A DNA stretch of 7,047 bases from Clostridia bacterium (GTDB taxonomy: Bacteria; Bacillota; Clostridia; Oscillospirales; CAG-272): contig JAFYBI010000436.1 in the NCBI GenBank assembly GCA_017540285.1, positions 1-7,047 of the forward strand, read 5' to 3'. Made by a program: the position numbers and the translations under genes. Of this stretch, positions 1 through 6,389 are shown one piece after another. How positions within the stretch are numbered: position 1 is the first letter of the stretch; the number at the start of each line of letters is the position of its first letter. The notes beneath the pieces are model-generated. The model ran no database searches and had not been told where the DNA came from. It was given only the letters and a program-made list of their open reading frames with translations.

Positions 1-188
1 ACGGCGTAGAGCTCCCCGTCCCGCACGCGGCAGTAGGAGTCCTTGAGATTCACCTGCCCCATCCGCACGCTCTTCACTTCCGTGCCGTAGAGCGCGATCC
101 CGGCTTCGTAGGTGTCCTCGACAAAATAATCGTGCCGCGCCTTGCGGTTCACGGCGATGATCTTCTTTCCCGTTTTCTTTTCAGGCAT
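1..188 (-). CDS. smpB: SsrA-binding protein SmpB, N-terminal part (cut by window edge)
   Basis: SmpB binds tmRNA (SsrA) and brings it to stalled ribosomes for trans-translation, which releases the ribosome and tags the unfinished protein. About 62 residues are visible, starting MPEKKTGKKIIAVNRKARHD. The family signatures are clear: the N-terminal ARHDY box (residues 17-21), the GTEVKS strand (35-40) and the following NLKDSYCRV stretch (48-55). This is the start of the SmpB oligonucleotide-binding barrel. The remaining part, roughly 90 residues in a typical SmpB, lies off the left edge. The start at 188 is supported by an AAGGAAGGAA ribosome binding site (195-204) and an upstream promoter. A terminator separates it from the gene upstream, so it is probably transcribed on its own. 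In many bacteria ssrA lies close to smpB; here it would be beyond the edge. Confidence 0.95.
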   Translation of the reverse strand, partial: MPEKKTGKKIIAVNRKARHDYFVEDTYEAGIALYGTEVKSVRMGQVNLKDSYCRVRDGELYA

Positions 189-221
189 CTTTGTTTCCTT
201 CCTTCGTTTCCGTCTGTCGCT

Positions 222-250
222 ATCATACCATAAAACGGCGGCTTTTGCAA
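222..250 (-). promoter_or_regulatory. smpB promoter (TTGCAA, 17 bp, extended TATGAT)
   Basis: Read on the minus strand, TTGCAA (245-250) lies 17 bp from TATGAT (222-227). The -10 box is preceded by TGG, giving an extended -10. Transcription would begin near 215, leaving a leader of about 27 bases that contains the AAGGAAGGAA ribosome binding site. It lies just downstream of the terminator at 273-307, as expected for an independent smpB unit. Assigned from consensus only. Confidence 0.7.
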
Positions 251-272
251 GACCGGCGCGCGCATGAAATCG

Positions 273-309
273 AAAAGAGCGCGGTTTTCGTGCTGCCGCG
301 CTCTTTTTT
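273..309 (-). terminator. Strong intrinsic terminator after the IIC-like gene
   Basis: A 12-bp perfect stem pairs 273-284 (AAAAGAGCGCGG) with 296-307 (CCGCGCTCTTTT) around an 11-base loop. On the minus strand it lies 13 bases past the stop codon of the IIC-like gene, and the U-rich side is formed by the outer stem bases and the following CGATTTC. On the plus strand it ends in six T, so it could work in both directions. It insulates smpB from the gene upstream. Confidence 0.85.
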
Positions 310-321
310 CCGGGATTTGCG

Positions 322-1344
322 TTATTCCCCGAGCTTCATGTATCCCCCGCGGATCCATCCGAGCTTTCGCAAGATCTCCGTGAAGAGCACGGAGAGGACG
401 GCGGGCAGGACGACGCAGAGGACGGCAATCCCCGCCCAGACGCGTGCCGACGACCCGGACGCCGAGACGATCCCGATCGGCCCGACGAGACCGCAGGTCC
501 CCATTCCGGCGGACACGCCCGTGCATTCGAGCTTGAAGACGAGCGTCGAGAGCGGGCCGCAGATCGCGGAGGCCAGCGTCGGCGGCAGCCAGATCTGCGG
601 GTGGCGGCAGATATTCCCCATCTGGAGCATCGAGGTGCCGAGGCCCTGCGAGACGAGACCGCCCCAGCGGTTTTCCCGGAACGAGCAGACCGCAAAGCCC
701 ACCATCTGACAGCAGCATCCCACGGCGGCGGCGCCTCCGGCAAGTCCCGAGATCGCGATCATCGCGCAGAGAGCGGCGGAGGAGATCGGCAGGGTCAGGA
801 CCATTCCGACCACGACGGAGACGACAATGCCCATCAAAAGCGGCTGGTATTCGGTCGCGGTGTTCACGAAATAGCCGAGCCAGTACCTCAGCCACGCGAC
901 GCCGGGGGAGACCAGCTTCGCGATGAGGACGCCCGAGAGGATCGTCACGGACGGCGTCACGAGTATGTCAACCTTCGTCTTCTTCGAGACGAGCATGCCG
1001 AGCTCCGCCGCGACGATCACCGCGACGAACGCGCCGGCAGGTCCGGCCGTGACGGGAAAATCCCCGATCGTCGTGCCGAGGGAGTACCCCGCGTAGCCGA
1101 CCGTCGCGCAGGAGAAGACGACCATCGGATGCGCCTTCATCGAGAGCGCGATCGCGACGCCGATCGCCATGCCCGACGAGGCTGCCGCGAAGGTGTTGAC
1201 GTCGGTGAAAAGCGCGAGGCCGGTGTATTTTCCGATGGTCGAGAAGATCGTCCCGATGAGGAGGGAGGCGAAGAGACCCTGCGCCATCGCCCCCATCGCG
1301 TCGATGAAGTATTTTTTCAGGTATTTTTGGACCGTATTGCCCAT
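322..1344 (-). CDS. PfoR-like PTS IIC-type membrane protein
   Basis: A 340-residue, very hydrophobic protein of the PTS_EIIC_2 family, the group that includes the Clostridium perfringens perfringolysin regulator PfoR. Family-like blocks are GPAGAFVAVIVAAELG (101-116) followed by KKTKVDI (121-127), and in the C-terminal half the HPQIWLPPTLASAICGPLST stretch (248-267) and GMGTCGLVGPIG (280-291). Roughly eight or more membrane segments are apparent, and no IIA or IIB phosphotransfer domain is attached. If it transports a sugar, it must borrow IIA/IIB from elsewhere; the substrate cannot be read from the sequence. Three consecutive cysteines occur at 210-212. I chose the start at 1344 because GGGAGG lies 6 bases upstream. 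The in-frame ATG at 1377 overlaps the -10 box and would not be transcribed. Some members are annotated as regulators rather than transporters, so the role is uncertain. Confidence 0.85.
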   Translation of the reverse strand: MGNTVQKYLKKYFIDAMGAMAQGLFASLLIGTIFSTIGKYTGLALFTDVNTFAAASSGMAIGVAIALSMKAHPMVVFSCATVGYAGYSLGTTIGDFPVTAGPAGAFVAVIVAAELGMLVSKKTKVDILVTPSVTILSGVLIAKLVSPGVAWLRYWLGYFVNTATEYQPLLMGIVVSVVVGMVLTLPISSAALCAMIAISGLAGGAAAVGCCCQMVGFAVCSFRENRWGGLVSQGLGTSMLQMGNICRHPQIWLPPTLASAICGPLSTLVFKLECTGVSAGMGTCGLVGPIGIVSASGSSARVWAGIAVLCVVLPAVLSVLFTEILRKLGWIRGGYMKLGE

Positions 1345-1375
1345 GAGCCGCCTCCCGGATCCTGATTCTGTCATC

Positions 1376-1384
1376 ATTATACCA
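1376..1384 (-). promoter_or_regulatory. Extended -10 promoter of the IIC-like gene
   Basis: On the minus strand the sequence reads TGGTATAAT, a perfect -10 hexamer (1376-1381) with an extended TGn element (1382-1384). At 17-bp spacing only a poor -35 (TGGAAG) is present, so the extended -10 probably carries recognition. Transcription would begin near 1369. That leaves a leader of about 25 bases with GGGAGG before the ATG at 1344 and excludes the ATG at 1377. Confidence 0.7.
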
Positions 1385-1408
1385 CGAATCCCGCCGCGCT
1401 TCCATAGA

Positions 1409-1481
1409 CGGATTGCAAGGATTTTCCGCCGATTCCCGCGATTTTTTATTCAATCGGACACGGCTGCCCCCTTGCAATCCG
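1409..1481. repeat. Perfect 12-bp inverted repeat in the divergent control region
   Basis: CGGATTGCAAGG at 1409-1420 is exactly repeated in inverted orientation as CCTTGCAATCCG at 1470-1481, with 49 bases between. Inside it lies a second, smaller inverted pair, CCGATT (1429-1434) and AATCGG (1452-1457), whose centre is about 2 bases from that of the outer pair. The right outer arm contains the -35 hexamer of the ybaK promoter (1472-1477). The left arm lies about 25 bp upstream of the extended -10 of the IIC-like gene. A dimeric regulator binding both arms, or a cruciform, is possible; neither is shown. Confidence 0.6.
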
Positions 1482-1500
1482 GGCGGCGATGTGTTATCAT
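1472..1500 (+). promoter_or_regulatory. ybaK promoter (TTGCAA, 17 bp, extended TATCAT)
   Basis: TTGCAA (1472-1477) is followed after 17 bp by TATCAT (1495-1500), which is preceded by TGT (1492-1494) as an extended -10. Transcription should begin near 1507. That leaves about 19 leader bases holding AAGGAAGG (1512-1519) before the ATG at 1526. The -35 lies inside the right arm of the inverted repeat, so a protein bound there would block RNA polymerase. Confidence 0.65.
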
Positions 1501-1525
1501 GAAAAAAACGCAAGGAAGGCATGTC

Positions 1526-1996
1526 ATGACGAAAACGAATGCGATGCGCCAGCTCGAATCGGCGGGGATCCCCTTCGGGGTGGGCGAATACGAAGTGGAC
1601 GAGGACGATCTCTCGGGCGTTCACGCGGCGGACAAGATGGGGCTCGACCCGGATAAGGTCTTCAAAACCCTCGTCTGCCGGGACGACCGCGGGGGATACG
1701 AGGTCTTCATCATCCCCGTGGCGTATGAACTGAACCTGAAAAAATGCGCCGCGGCCGCCCGTGTGAAGCGGGTCGAGATGATCCACGTCAAGGAGCTCCT
1801 CCCGCTCACCGGGTATATCCGCGGCGGATGCTCTCCCATCGGGATGAAAAAGAAGTTCCCGACCTGGATCGACGAGTGCGCGACGCTGTGCGAACATATC
1901 TATGTGAGCGCGGGACAGAGAGGGCTCCAGCTCATCATAGAGCCGGAAGCCCTCTGCCGGTTCGTCGAAGGGGAATTCGCCGACCTGATCTCGTGA
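1526..1996 (+). CDS. ybaK: YbaK-type Cys-tRNA(Pro)/aminoacyl-tRNA deacylase
   Basis: A 156-residue cytoplasmic protein of the YbaK/EbsC family, close to the usual length of about 160. These free-standing editing enzymes hydrolyse Cys-tRNA(Pro) formed when prolyl-tRNA synthetase mischarges cysteine. The hallmark lysine lies in VFKTLV (K47), matching the essential Lys46 known for the Haemophilus enzyme. The signature GYIRGGCSPIGMKKKFPTWI (96-115) is complete, as is the C-terminal GLQLIIEPEAL stretch (133-143). The start at 1526 is set by AAGGAAGG six bases upstream. An in-frame ATG at 1499 overlaps the -10 box and gives a weaker candidate. The stop codon directly abuts the pyrR stop on the other strand. 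The family call is firm; the exact tRNA specificity is by homology. Confidence 0.92.
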   Translation: MTKTNAMRQLESAGIPFGVGEYEVDEDDLSGVHAADKMGLDPDKVFKTLVCRDDRGGYEVFIIPVAYELNLKKCAAAARVKRVEMIHVKELLPLTGYIRGGCSPIGMKKKFPTWIDECATLCEHIYVSAGQRGLQLIIEPEALCRFVEGEFADLIS

Positions 1997-2536
1997 TCAC
2001 TTCTTTTCGAGGATCCGGACCGCGGTTTCCCCGTCGTATTCGTCCATGAGGACCGCCACGATCTCGTCCTTCGAGGTGGGGATGTTCTTCCCGACGAAGT
2101 CCGGGCGGATCGGCAGCTCGCGGTGTCCGCGGTCGATCAGGACGGCGAGCTGGATCACGGACGGACGCCCCACGGAAAAGACCGCTTCGATGGCGGCCCG
2201 CGCCGTGCGTCCCGTATAGATCACGTCGTCTACGAGGATGACGGTCTTTTCCCGCACGTCCGTCGGGATCGACGAAGAGGACGCCGCGGGGAGCTCGATC
2301 GTCTCCGTGAGGTCGTCCCGGTAGAGCGTGATGTCGATTTCGCCGACCGGGACCTCGGTCCCCTCGAACCGTTTGATATTCTCCGCGAGGATCCTCGCGA
2401 TGGGCACGCCGCGCCGTTTGATGCCGAGCAGAACGATGCGCTCCGCGCCTTTATTTTTTTCGATGATCTCATGCGTCATCCGGGCGAGGGACCGACGCAC
2501 CGCCGCCTCGTCCATGAGTTCCGATTTCACTTTCAT
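1997..2536 (-). CDS. pyrR: PyrR, pyr regulator / uracil phosphoribosyltransferase
   Basis: A 179-residue protein matching full-length PyrR (about 180). In Bacillota PyrR senses UMP, binds pyr mRNA leaders to promote attenuation, and has uracil phosphoribosyltransferase activity. Visible motifs are GIKRRGVPIA (38-47), YRDDL (72-76), the PRPP loop VILVDDVIYTGRTARA (99-114) and the diagnostic DRGHRELPIRPDFVGKNIPT (135-154). The start at 2536 has GAGGAGA (2544-2550) just upstream. That site overlaps the stop codon of the glycoside hydrolase gene, so the two are probably translationally coupled. No pyrP, pyrB, pyrC, carA or other pyrimidine gene is in the window. I saw no PyrR-type RNA hairpin in the short leader of this operon, so its targets would be elsewhere. 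Confidence 0.95.
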   Translation of the reverse strand: MKVKSELMDEAAVRRSLARMTHEIIEKNKGAERIVLLGIKRRGVPIARILAENIKRFEGTEVPVGEIDITLYRDDLTETIELPAASSSSIPTDVREKTVILVDDVIYTGRTARAAIEAVFSVGRPSVIQLAVLIDRGHRELPIRPDFVGKNIPTSKDEIVAVLMDEYDGETAVRILEKK

Positions 2537-2548
2537 TCTGTTTTCTCC

Positions 2549-4819
2549 TCAGAGCGCAAGCACCGCGCGCTTCCCTGCCGCCTCAGCCGTGACGGTGCAG
2601 CGCCCGGCCGTCCGTCTCACCGCCGCAAGCAGGGTCCCCCGATAAGCGCGGCAGACAGGTTCGGTGTAAACGTGTTCGTCGAGCGGATTGGCGGAACCCG
2701 TTCCGAGGACTTCCCCGCCCTCGGCTGACACCCGGATCTCGTCGTCCGCCGTCCACGCGGGATTTCCGCCGCGATCACAGAGCTCGATCTCGAGATACGC
2801 GATATCGGACGCGCCGCTCCCGCAGGCCTTGTCCGCTGTCATGCGTATCGTTTCCCAGTTTCCGGTCGTGACGAGCCTGTCGCCTCCGACCTCGACGCCT
2901 CCGCGATAACACTTCGCCGCGATCTCGCCGGGCGCGTAGACCGCTTCAAACTTCGCCATTCCGCGCTCATCCGGGACCTTTCTGCCGAGGGAGACGCCGT
3001 TGACGAGGAGTTCGACCTCGTCGGCCAGCGAGAAGACGAAGACATCTGTCGGCTTGCCCTCCTCGCCCGGGAAGGTCCAGGTGCGCTCCGCGGCATAGAA
3101 GCCCCAGCTCGAAATCAGGTATTTCTCTCCGTGATGCGCGGGATCGGCGACCGCCATCGTCACGGCGTCCTTCTCCCACAGCGCGTTCCGGTAATAGCCG
3201 GCAGGCCGCTTGTGTCCGCAGATATCAAAGTCGCCGCAGTTCGCGAAGTGCTCCGGGAAACGCGTCAGGCCGTAGCCCGAGCCTTCTTTTCCGTATTCGA
3301 TGTGGCCGAGGCCCGTCTCGCCGAAGTAATCCCACGCGGTCCAGACGAATTCGCCGATGAAGCGCGGATCGCTGTCCATCCGCTTCTTGCCGAGCGCGGC
3401 TTCCAGCGGGAAGGATTCGGTCATCACGATGAGGCGGTCCGGGAATCTCACCTCGTCCCTGTCGAGACGGTCAAAGAGATAGTTATAGCCCGACACGTCG
3501 AGCAGATCGGCGATCGGCGCGGTGAGGGACGCCCAGAGATCGAGCTCTTGTGCGCCCTTGTCCCATTCCGCGCGGCATTTCTGCTCGAGCGGCCAGTTGT
3601 CCCAGAACGTGCAGAAGGCGTGCGTCACTGGACGGGTCGGATCGAGCGTGCGGATCGTGTCGAGGATCCCTTTGTGGGTCCTGTAACCGTCGGAGGTGCC
3701 GTTTTTCTCCGGGATCTCGTTGCCCGTGGACCAGAGAACGACCGACGGGTGGTTCCGGTCGCGCAGGACCATCGCGCGCGTATCCTCCTTCCAGTATCCG
3801 TCGTACCAGAGGTGATAGTCGAAGTCCTTTTTCCCGACGCGCCAGGCGTCAAAGATCTCGTCGATCACCATCATGCCGAGCCGGTCGCAGACGTCGAGCA
3901 GGACGGCGGACGGCGGGTTGTGCGCGGTGCGGATTGCGTTGAAGCCGTTCTCTTTCAGGATGCGGATCTTCCGCTCCTCCGCCGCTCTCACGGACGCCGC
4001 GCCGAGGATGCCGTTGTCATGGTGGACGCAGCCGCCGTACAGCTTGATCGGCTCGCCGTTCAGCAAGAAGCCCCGCTTCGGATCGGTCTCCGTCGTGCGG
4101 ACGCCGAAGGTCACGCGCTCCGTGTCGCCGGAATCGAGCTCCGCCGCGCATTCGTACAGCGCGGGCTCATCGGGCGACCACGGCGTGATCCCGTCCAGCG
4201 TCGTGCGAAAGGTGAAGGTGTTCTCGCCTTGTTCCAGCGGGATCCTGCGCAAAAGCGCCGCACCGGCGAGGGACAGACGGATCGTTCCGACGCGCTTGGC
4301 GGCCGCGTCTATCCTGACCTCGATCTCCACCGATGCCGAGTCGTCACGGAGACAGAGCGTCTTCACCGCCAGACCCCACGGCAGGATCCGGTCTCCGGCG
4401 GAGGTGAGCATCTCGACATCGCGGTAGATGCCGAGGCCGGTGTACCAGCGGGACGCGACCTGGGCCGTGTTGTCCGCGGTGACGGTAAGCTCGTTCACGC
4501 CGTCGACGAGATAGGGCGTCAGATCGCTAAAGAATCCCGTGTAGCCGTACGGATGGAAGGTCACGTGCTGGCGGTTGACGCTCACCTCGCACAGCCCCAT
4601 CACGCCGTCAAAGCCGAGCAGGACGCGGTCCGCGTCATCCGGCTTCTCGAATCTCTTCGTATAGACGGCGCGGGCAGGCGTGAAGAAGCCGAGATCGGCT
4701 CCGGTCTTGTTGTCCGCCGAGCGCGGCGCGCCGACCATGGCGTCGTACGGCAGCGTCACCTCCGTCTTTTTTCCGTATGCGTCGCAGGTCCAGTTTTCAT
4801 TGAAGGAAATGTGTTTCAT
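2549..4819 (-). CDS. Glycoside hydrolase family 2, probable beta-galactosidase
   Basis: A 756-residue enzyme with the GH2 layout: N-terminal sugar-binding domain (about 40-140, with YTGLGIYRDV at 126-135), Ig-like domain (about 150-245), TIM barrel (about 248-545), a DUF4982-like domain (about 588-651) and a GH2 C-terminal domain (about 673-756). Family motifs are GGCVHHDNGILGAA (262-275), IRTAHNPPS (296-304) and GEFVWTAWDYFGE (489-501). The acid/base is most likely E368 in STGNE and the nucleophile E468 in VMTES. No signal peptide is seen, so it should act in the cytoplasm on imported beta-galactosides. The NxK motif of beta-glucuronidases is not seen after the nucleophile. Galactose specificity is inferred. 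The ATG overlaps the stop of the upstream acetyltransferase gene by four bases (ATGA), and GGAGG (4827-4831) precedes it. Confidence 0.92.
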   Translation of the reverse strand: MKHISFNENWTCDAYGKKTEVTLPYDAMVGAPRSADNKTGADLGFFTPARAVYTKRFEKPDDADRVLLGFDGVMGLCEVSVNRQHVTFHPYGYTGFFSDLTPYLVDGVNELTVTADNTAQVASRWYTGLGIYRDVEMLTSAGDRILPWGLAVKTLCLRDDSASVEIEVRIDAAAKRVGTIRLSLAGAALLRRIPLEQGENTFTFRTTLDGITPWSPDEPALYECAAELDSGDTERVTFGVRTTETDPKRGFLLNGEPIKLYGGCVHHDNGILGAASVRAAEERKIRILKENGFNAIRTAHNPPSAVLLDVCDRLGMMVIDEIFDAWRVGKKDFDYHLWYDGYWKEDTRAMVLRDRNHPSVVLWSTGNEIPEKNGTSDGYRTHKGILDTIRTLDPTRPVTHAFCTFWDNWPLEQKCRAEWDKGAQELDLWASLTAPIADLLDVSGYNYLFDRLDRDEVRFPDRLIVMTESFPLEAALGKKRMDSDPRFIGEFVWTAWDYFGETGLGHIEYGKEGSGYGLTRFPEHFANCGDFDICGHKRPAGYYRNALWEKDAVTMAVADPAHHGEKYLISSWGFYAAERTWTFPGEEGKPTDVFVFSLADEVELLVNGVSLGRKVPDERGMAKFEAVYAPGEIAAKCYRGGVEVGGDRLVTTGNWETIRMTADKACGSGASDIAYLEIELCDRGGNPAWTADDEIRVSAEGGEVLGTGSANPLDEHVYTEPVCRAYRGTLLAAVRRTAGRCTVTAEAAGKRAVLAL

Positions 4820-5349
4820 CGTTCGTCCTCCGTCCGGTCGACAAGTTTTTCATAAGCGATGCGGCGGTCGCCGTTTTCGAGATGGATGATGCCGCAGGAG
4901 GTGAATCCGTTCTTTTCGAGCATCCGGCGCATGACGCGGTTCCCCTCGTGCGTGTCGATCCGCACGGAGCCGCATCCGGCTTTCACTGCCCTGTCCGCGA
5001 CGAACGCCATCAATTCACGCGACACGCCCGTTCCGCGGAAACGCACGGCGACGGCGACGCGGTGGATGGTCAGATAGCGCCGGAAGTCGTTTCCGGTCAG
5101 CCATTCCCCGTCTTCGATGACGTCGTAGGTCGGCTCGCCGTCCTCGATGCACGCGCAGGTCCCGGCGATCTCCCCGTCGATCTCGGCAACCCACGAGACC
5201 CCGGCGTCAAGATCGGCGAGCACCGTTTCCCGGTACGGATATCCGTCCTGCCACTGATCGATGCCGAGCTTCGCGATGGTTCCCCTCGCTTCCGCGAAGA
5301 GATCGAGGAGCGCCGGGAGATCGCGCGGCTCCGTTCTGCGGAATTTCAT
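4816..5349 (-). CDS. GNAT family N-acetyltransferase
   Basis: A 177-residue single-domain GNAT protein, which would move an acetyl group from acetyl-CoA to an amine. The acetyl-CoA pyrophosphate loop is RFRGTGVSREL (103-113, R-x-x-G-x-G type), preceded by the strand LTIHRVAV (93-100). The C-terminal part has RIDTHEGNRVMRRMLEKNGF (130-149), then SCGIIHLENG (151-160). This pattern is common in uncharacterised Bacillota acetyltransferases that begin with a DQWxDGYP segment (here 31-38). The substrate is unknown. It is the first gene of the apparent three-gene unit with the GH2 enzyme and pyrR. AGGGGA (5354-5359) serves as its ribosome binding site, and its last four bases overlap the next gene. 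Confidence 0.9.
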   Translation of the reverse strand: MKFRRTEPRDLPALLDLFAEARGTIAKLGIDQWQDGYPYRETVLADLDAGVSWVAEIDGEIAGTCACIEDGEPTYDVIEDGEWLTGNDFRRYLTIHRVAVAVRFRGTGVSRELMAFVADRAVKAGCGSVRIDTHEGNRVMRRMLEKNGFTSCGIIHLENGDRRIAYEKLVDRTEDER

Positions 5350-5373
5350 AAAATCCCCTGCCTTTCTTTTCGT

Positions 5374-5403
5374 ATTGTATCACATCGGAGAACCTCCCGT
5401 CAA
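5374..5403 (-). promoter_or_regulatory. Promoter of the GNAT-GH2-pyrR operon
   Basis: On the minus strand TTGACG (5398-5403) lies 18 bp from TACAAT (5374-5379), and the -10 is preceded by TGA as an extended element. Transcription would start near 5367 and give a leader of under 20 bases. That is too short for a riboswitch or PyrR attenuator. It is the only promoter I can see for the three genes. Confidence 0.7.
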
Positions 5404-5431
5404 GCGTGCGGGCGTTTTTTTGCCGGAATCC

Positions 5432-5460
5432 TTGCATTTTTGCCGCGTTTCCGGTATAAT
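5432..5460 (+). promoter_or_regulatory. Promoter of the glycyl-radical-enzyme activase gene
   Basis: TTGCAT (5432-5437) lies 17 bp before a perfect TATAAT (5455-5460). The predicted start near 5467 leaves a leader of about 23 bases with GGGAGG (5478-5483) before the ATG at 5490. It points away from the GNAT operon promoter; the two -35 boxes are about 28 bp apart. No clear operator was recognised between them. Confidence 0.75.
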
Positions 5461-5489
5461 GGGAGCATCCAACAGACGGGAGGCGCGTC

Positions 5490-6389
5490 ATGACAGGCTG
5501 TGTCTTCAACATTCAGAAATTCTCCATCCACGACGGCCCGGGCATCCGCACGACGGTCTTTCTCAAAGGCTGTCCGCTCCGCTGTCTCTGGTGCCACAAT
5601 CCGGAGGGACTGGAGGGCGGCCCGGAGATCGAGTTCGAGCCGTCGAAGTGCATCGGATGCGGCGCGTGCGTCCCGGCCTGTCCGAACGGCTGCCAGACGC
5701 TCGGCGAAGACGGCCGGGGCTTTGACCGCGAAAACTGTGTCCGGTGCGGAACCTGCGCGGACGTCTGCCTGCCGGGGAGCCTCAAGCGCGTCGGACAGGA
5801 GATGAGCGTCGACGAAGTCATGAAAAAGGTCCTCTCGGACCGGATCTTCTACGAGACGAGCGGCGGCGGGATGACGCTCTCGGGGGGAGAACCGTTCTTC
5901 CAGCCGGATTTTGCTCTCGCGCTTCTCGGACGCGCGAAGGAAGAGGGGCTTCACACCGCCGTCGAGACCTCCGGATTCTGTTCCCGCGACGCGATCCTCA
6001 AAGCGCAGCCGCTCACCGATCTCTTTCTCTTTGACTGTAAGGCGACCGGCGAAGAGATGCACAGGCGTCTTACGGGCGTTTCGCAAATGCCGATCCTCTC
6101 CAACCTCCGCGCGCTCTCCGATGCCGGAGCGTCCGTCATCCTGCGCTGCCCGATCATCCCCGGCGCGAACGACACGGACGAGCACTTCGCCGCCATAGCC
6201 GCGCTGGCACAGCAGACGTCCGGCATCACCGCCGTCGATCTCGAAGCGTATCATCCCCTCGGCACGGGAAAAGCCCCGAAGATCGGAAAAACGCAGGATT
6301 TTAAAACCGCTGCGCCGTCGAAGGACCGCATGGAAGAGATCCGCGCCTTCATCCAGTCGAAAACGGAAAAGCCGGTCAGAATTTCCTGA
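5490..6389 (+). CDS. Glycyl-radical-enzyme activating protein (PflA-like radical SAM)
   Basis: A 299-residue radical SAM enzyme that would use a 4Fe-4S cluster and S-adenosylmethionine to install a glycyl radical on a partner enzyme. The N-terminal FSIHDGPGIRTTVFLKGCPL (11-30) is typical of these activases. The SAM cluster motif is C28-x3-C32-x2-C35. A ferredoxin-like insert with two further 4Fe-4S motifs follows: C54/C57/C60/C64 and C83/C86/C89/C93. TLSGGEP (129-135) is the SAM-contacting segment. Two extra clusters place it with activases of the glycerol dehydratase, benzylsuccinate synthase and hydroxyphenylacetate decarboxylase type rather than with short PflA. No glycyl radical enzyme is encoded in the window, so the partner is unknown. 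It appears to be monocistronic, with its own promoter and terminator. It implies anaerobic life. Confidence 0.93.
   Translation: MTGCVFNIQKFSIHDGPGIRTTVFLKGCPLRCLWCHNPEGLEGGPEIEFEPSKCIGCGACVPACPNGCQTLGEDGRGFDRENCVRCGTCADVCLPGSLKRVGQEMSVDEVMKKVLSDRIFYETSGGGMTLSGGEPFFQPDFALALLGRAKEEGLHTAVETSGFCSRDAILKAQPLTDLFLFDCKATGEEMHRRLTGVSQMPILSNLRALSDAGASVILRCPIIPGANDTDEHFAAIAALAQQTSGITAVDLEAYHPLGTGKAPKIGKTQDFKTAAPSKDRMEEIRAFIQSKTEKPVRIS

Noticed and set aside
601..1897. Long overlapping frames on both strands around the IIC-like and ybaK genes (plus 601-1365, minus 968-1897)
   Set aside because: Both are charged, motif-free translations in shadow frames. They cross the divergent promoter region and have no ribosome binding site.
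1986..2008. TGATC/GATCA hairpin followed by CTTCTTTT as a ybaK terminator
   Set aside because: A 5-bp stem with few GC pairs and an interrupted T tract is too weak to call.
3131..4855. A 574-codon open frame on the plus strand opposite the glycoside hydrolase gene
   Set aside because: It is rich in Arg, Asp, Val and His with no recognisable motif, and it mirrors a GH2 enzyme with full catalytic motifs. Long antisense frames are expected opposite genes with GC-rich third positions.
5350..5373. A PyrR-binding attenuator or riboswitch in the GNAT operon leader
   Set aside because: The predicted leader is under 20 bases and lacks the conserved PyrR hairpin sequence.
5396..5421. A CCCG/CGGG hairpin followed by seven T on the plus strand between the divergent promoters
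   Set aside because: The stem is only 4 bp with a 9-base loop, no plus-strand gene ends upstream of it, and it overlaps the operon's -35 box. It is probably coincidental.
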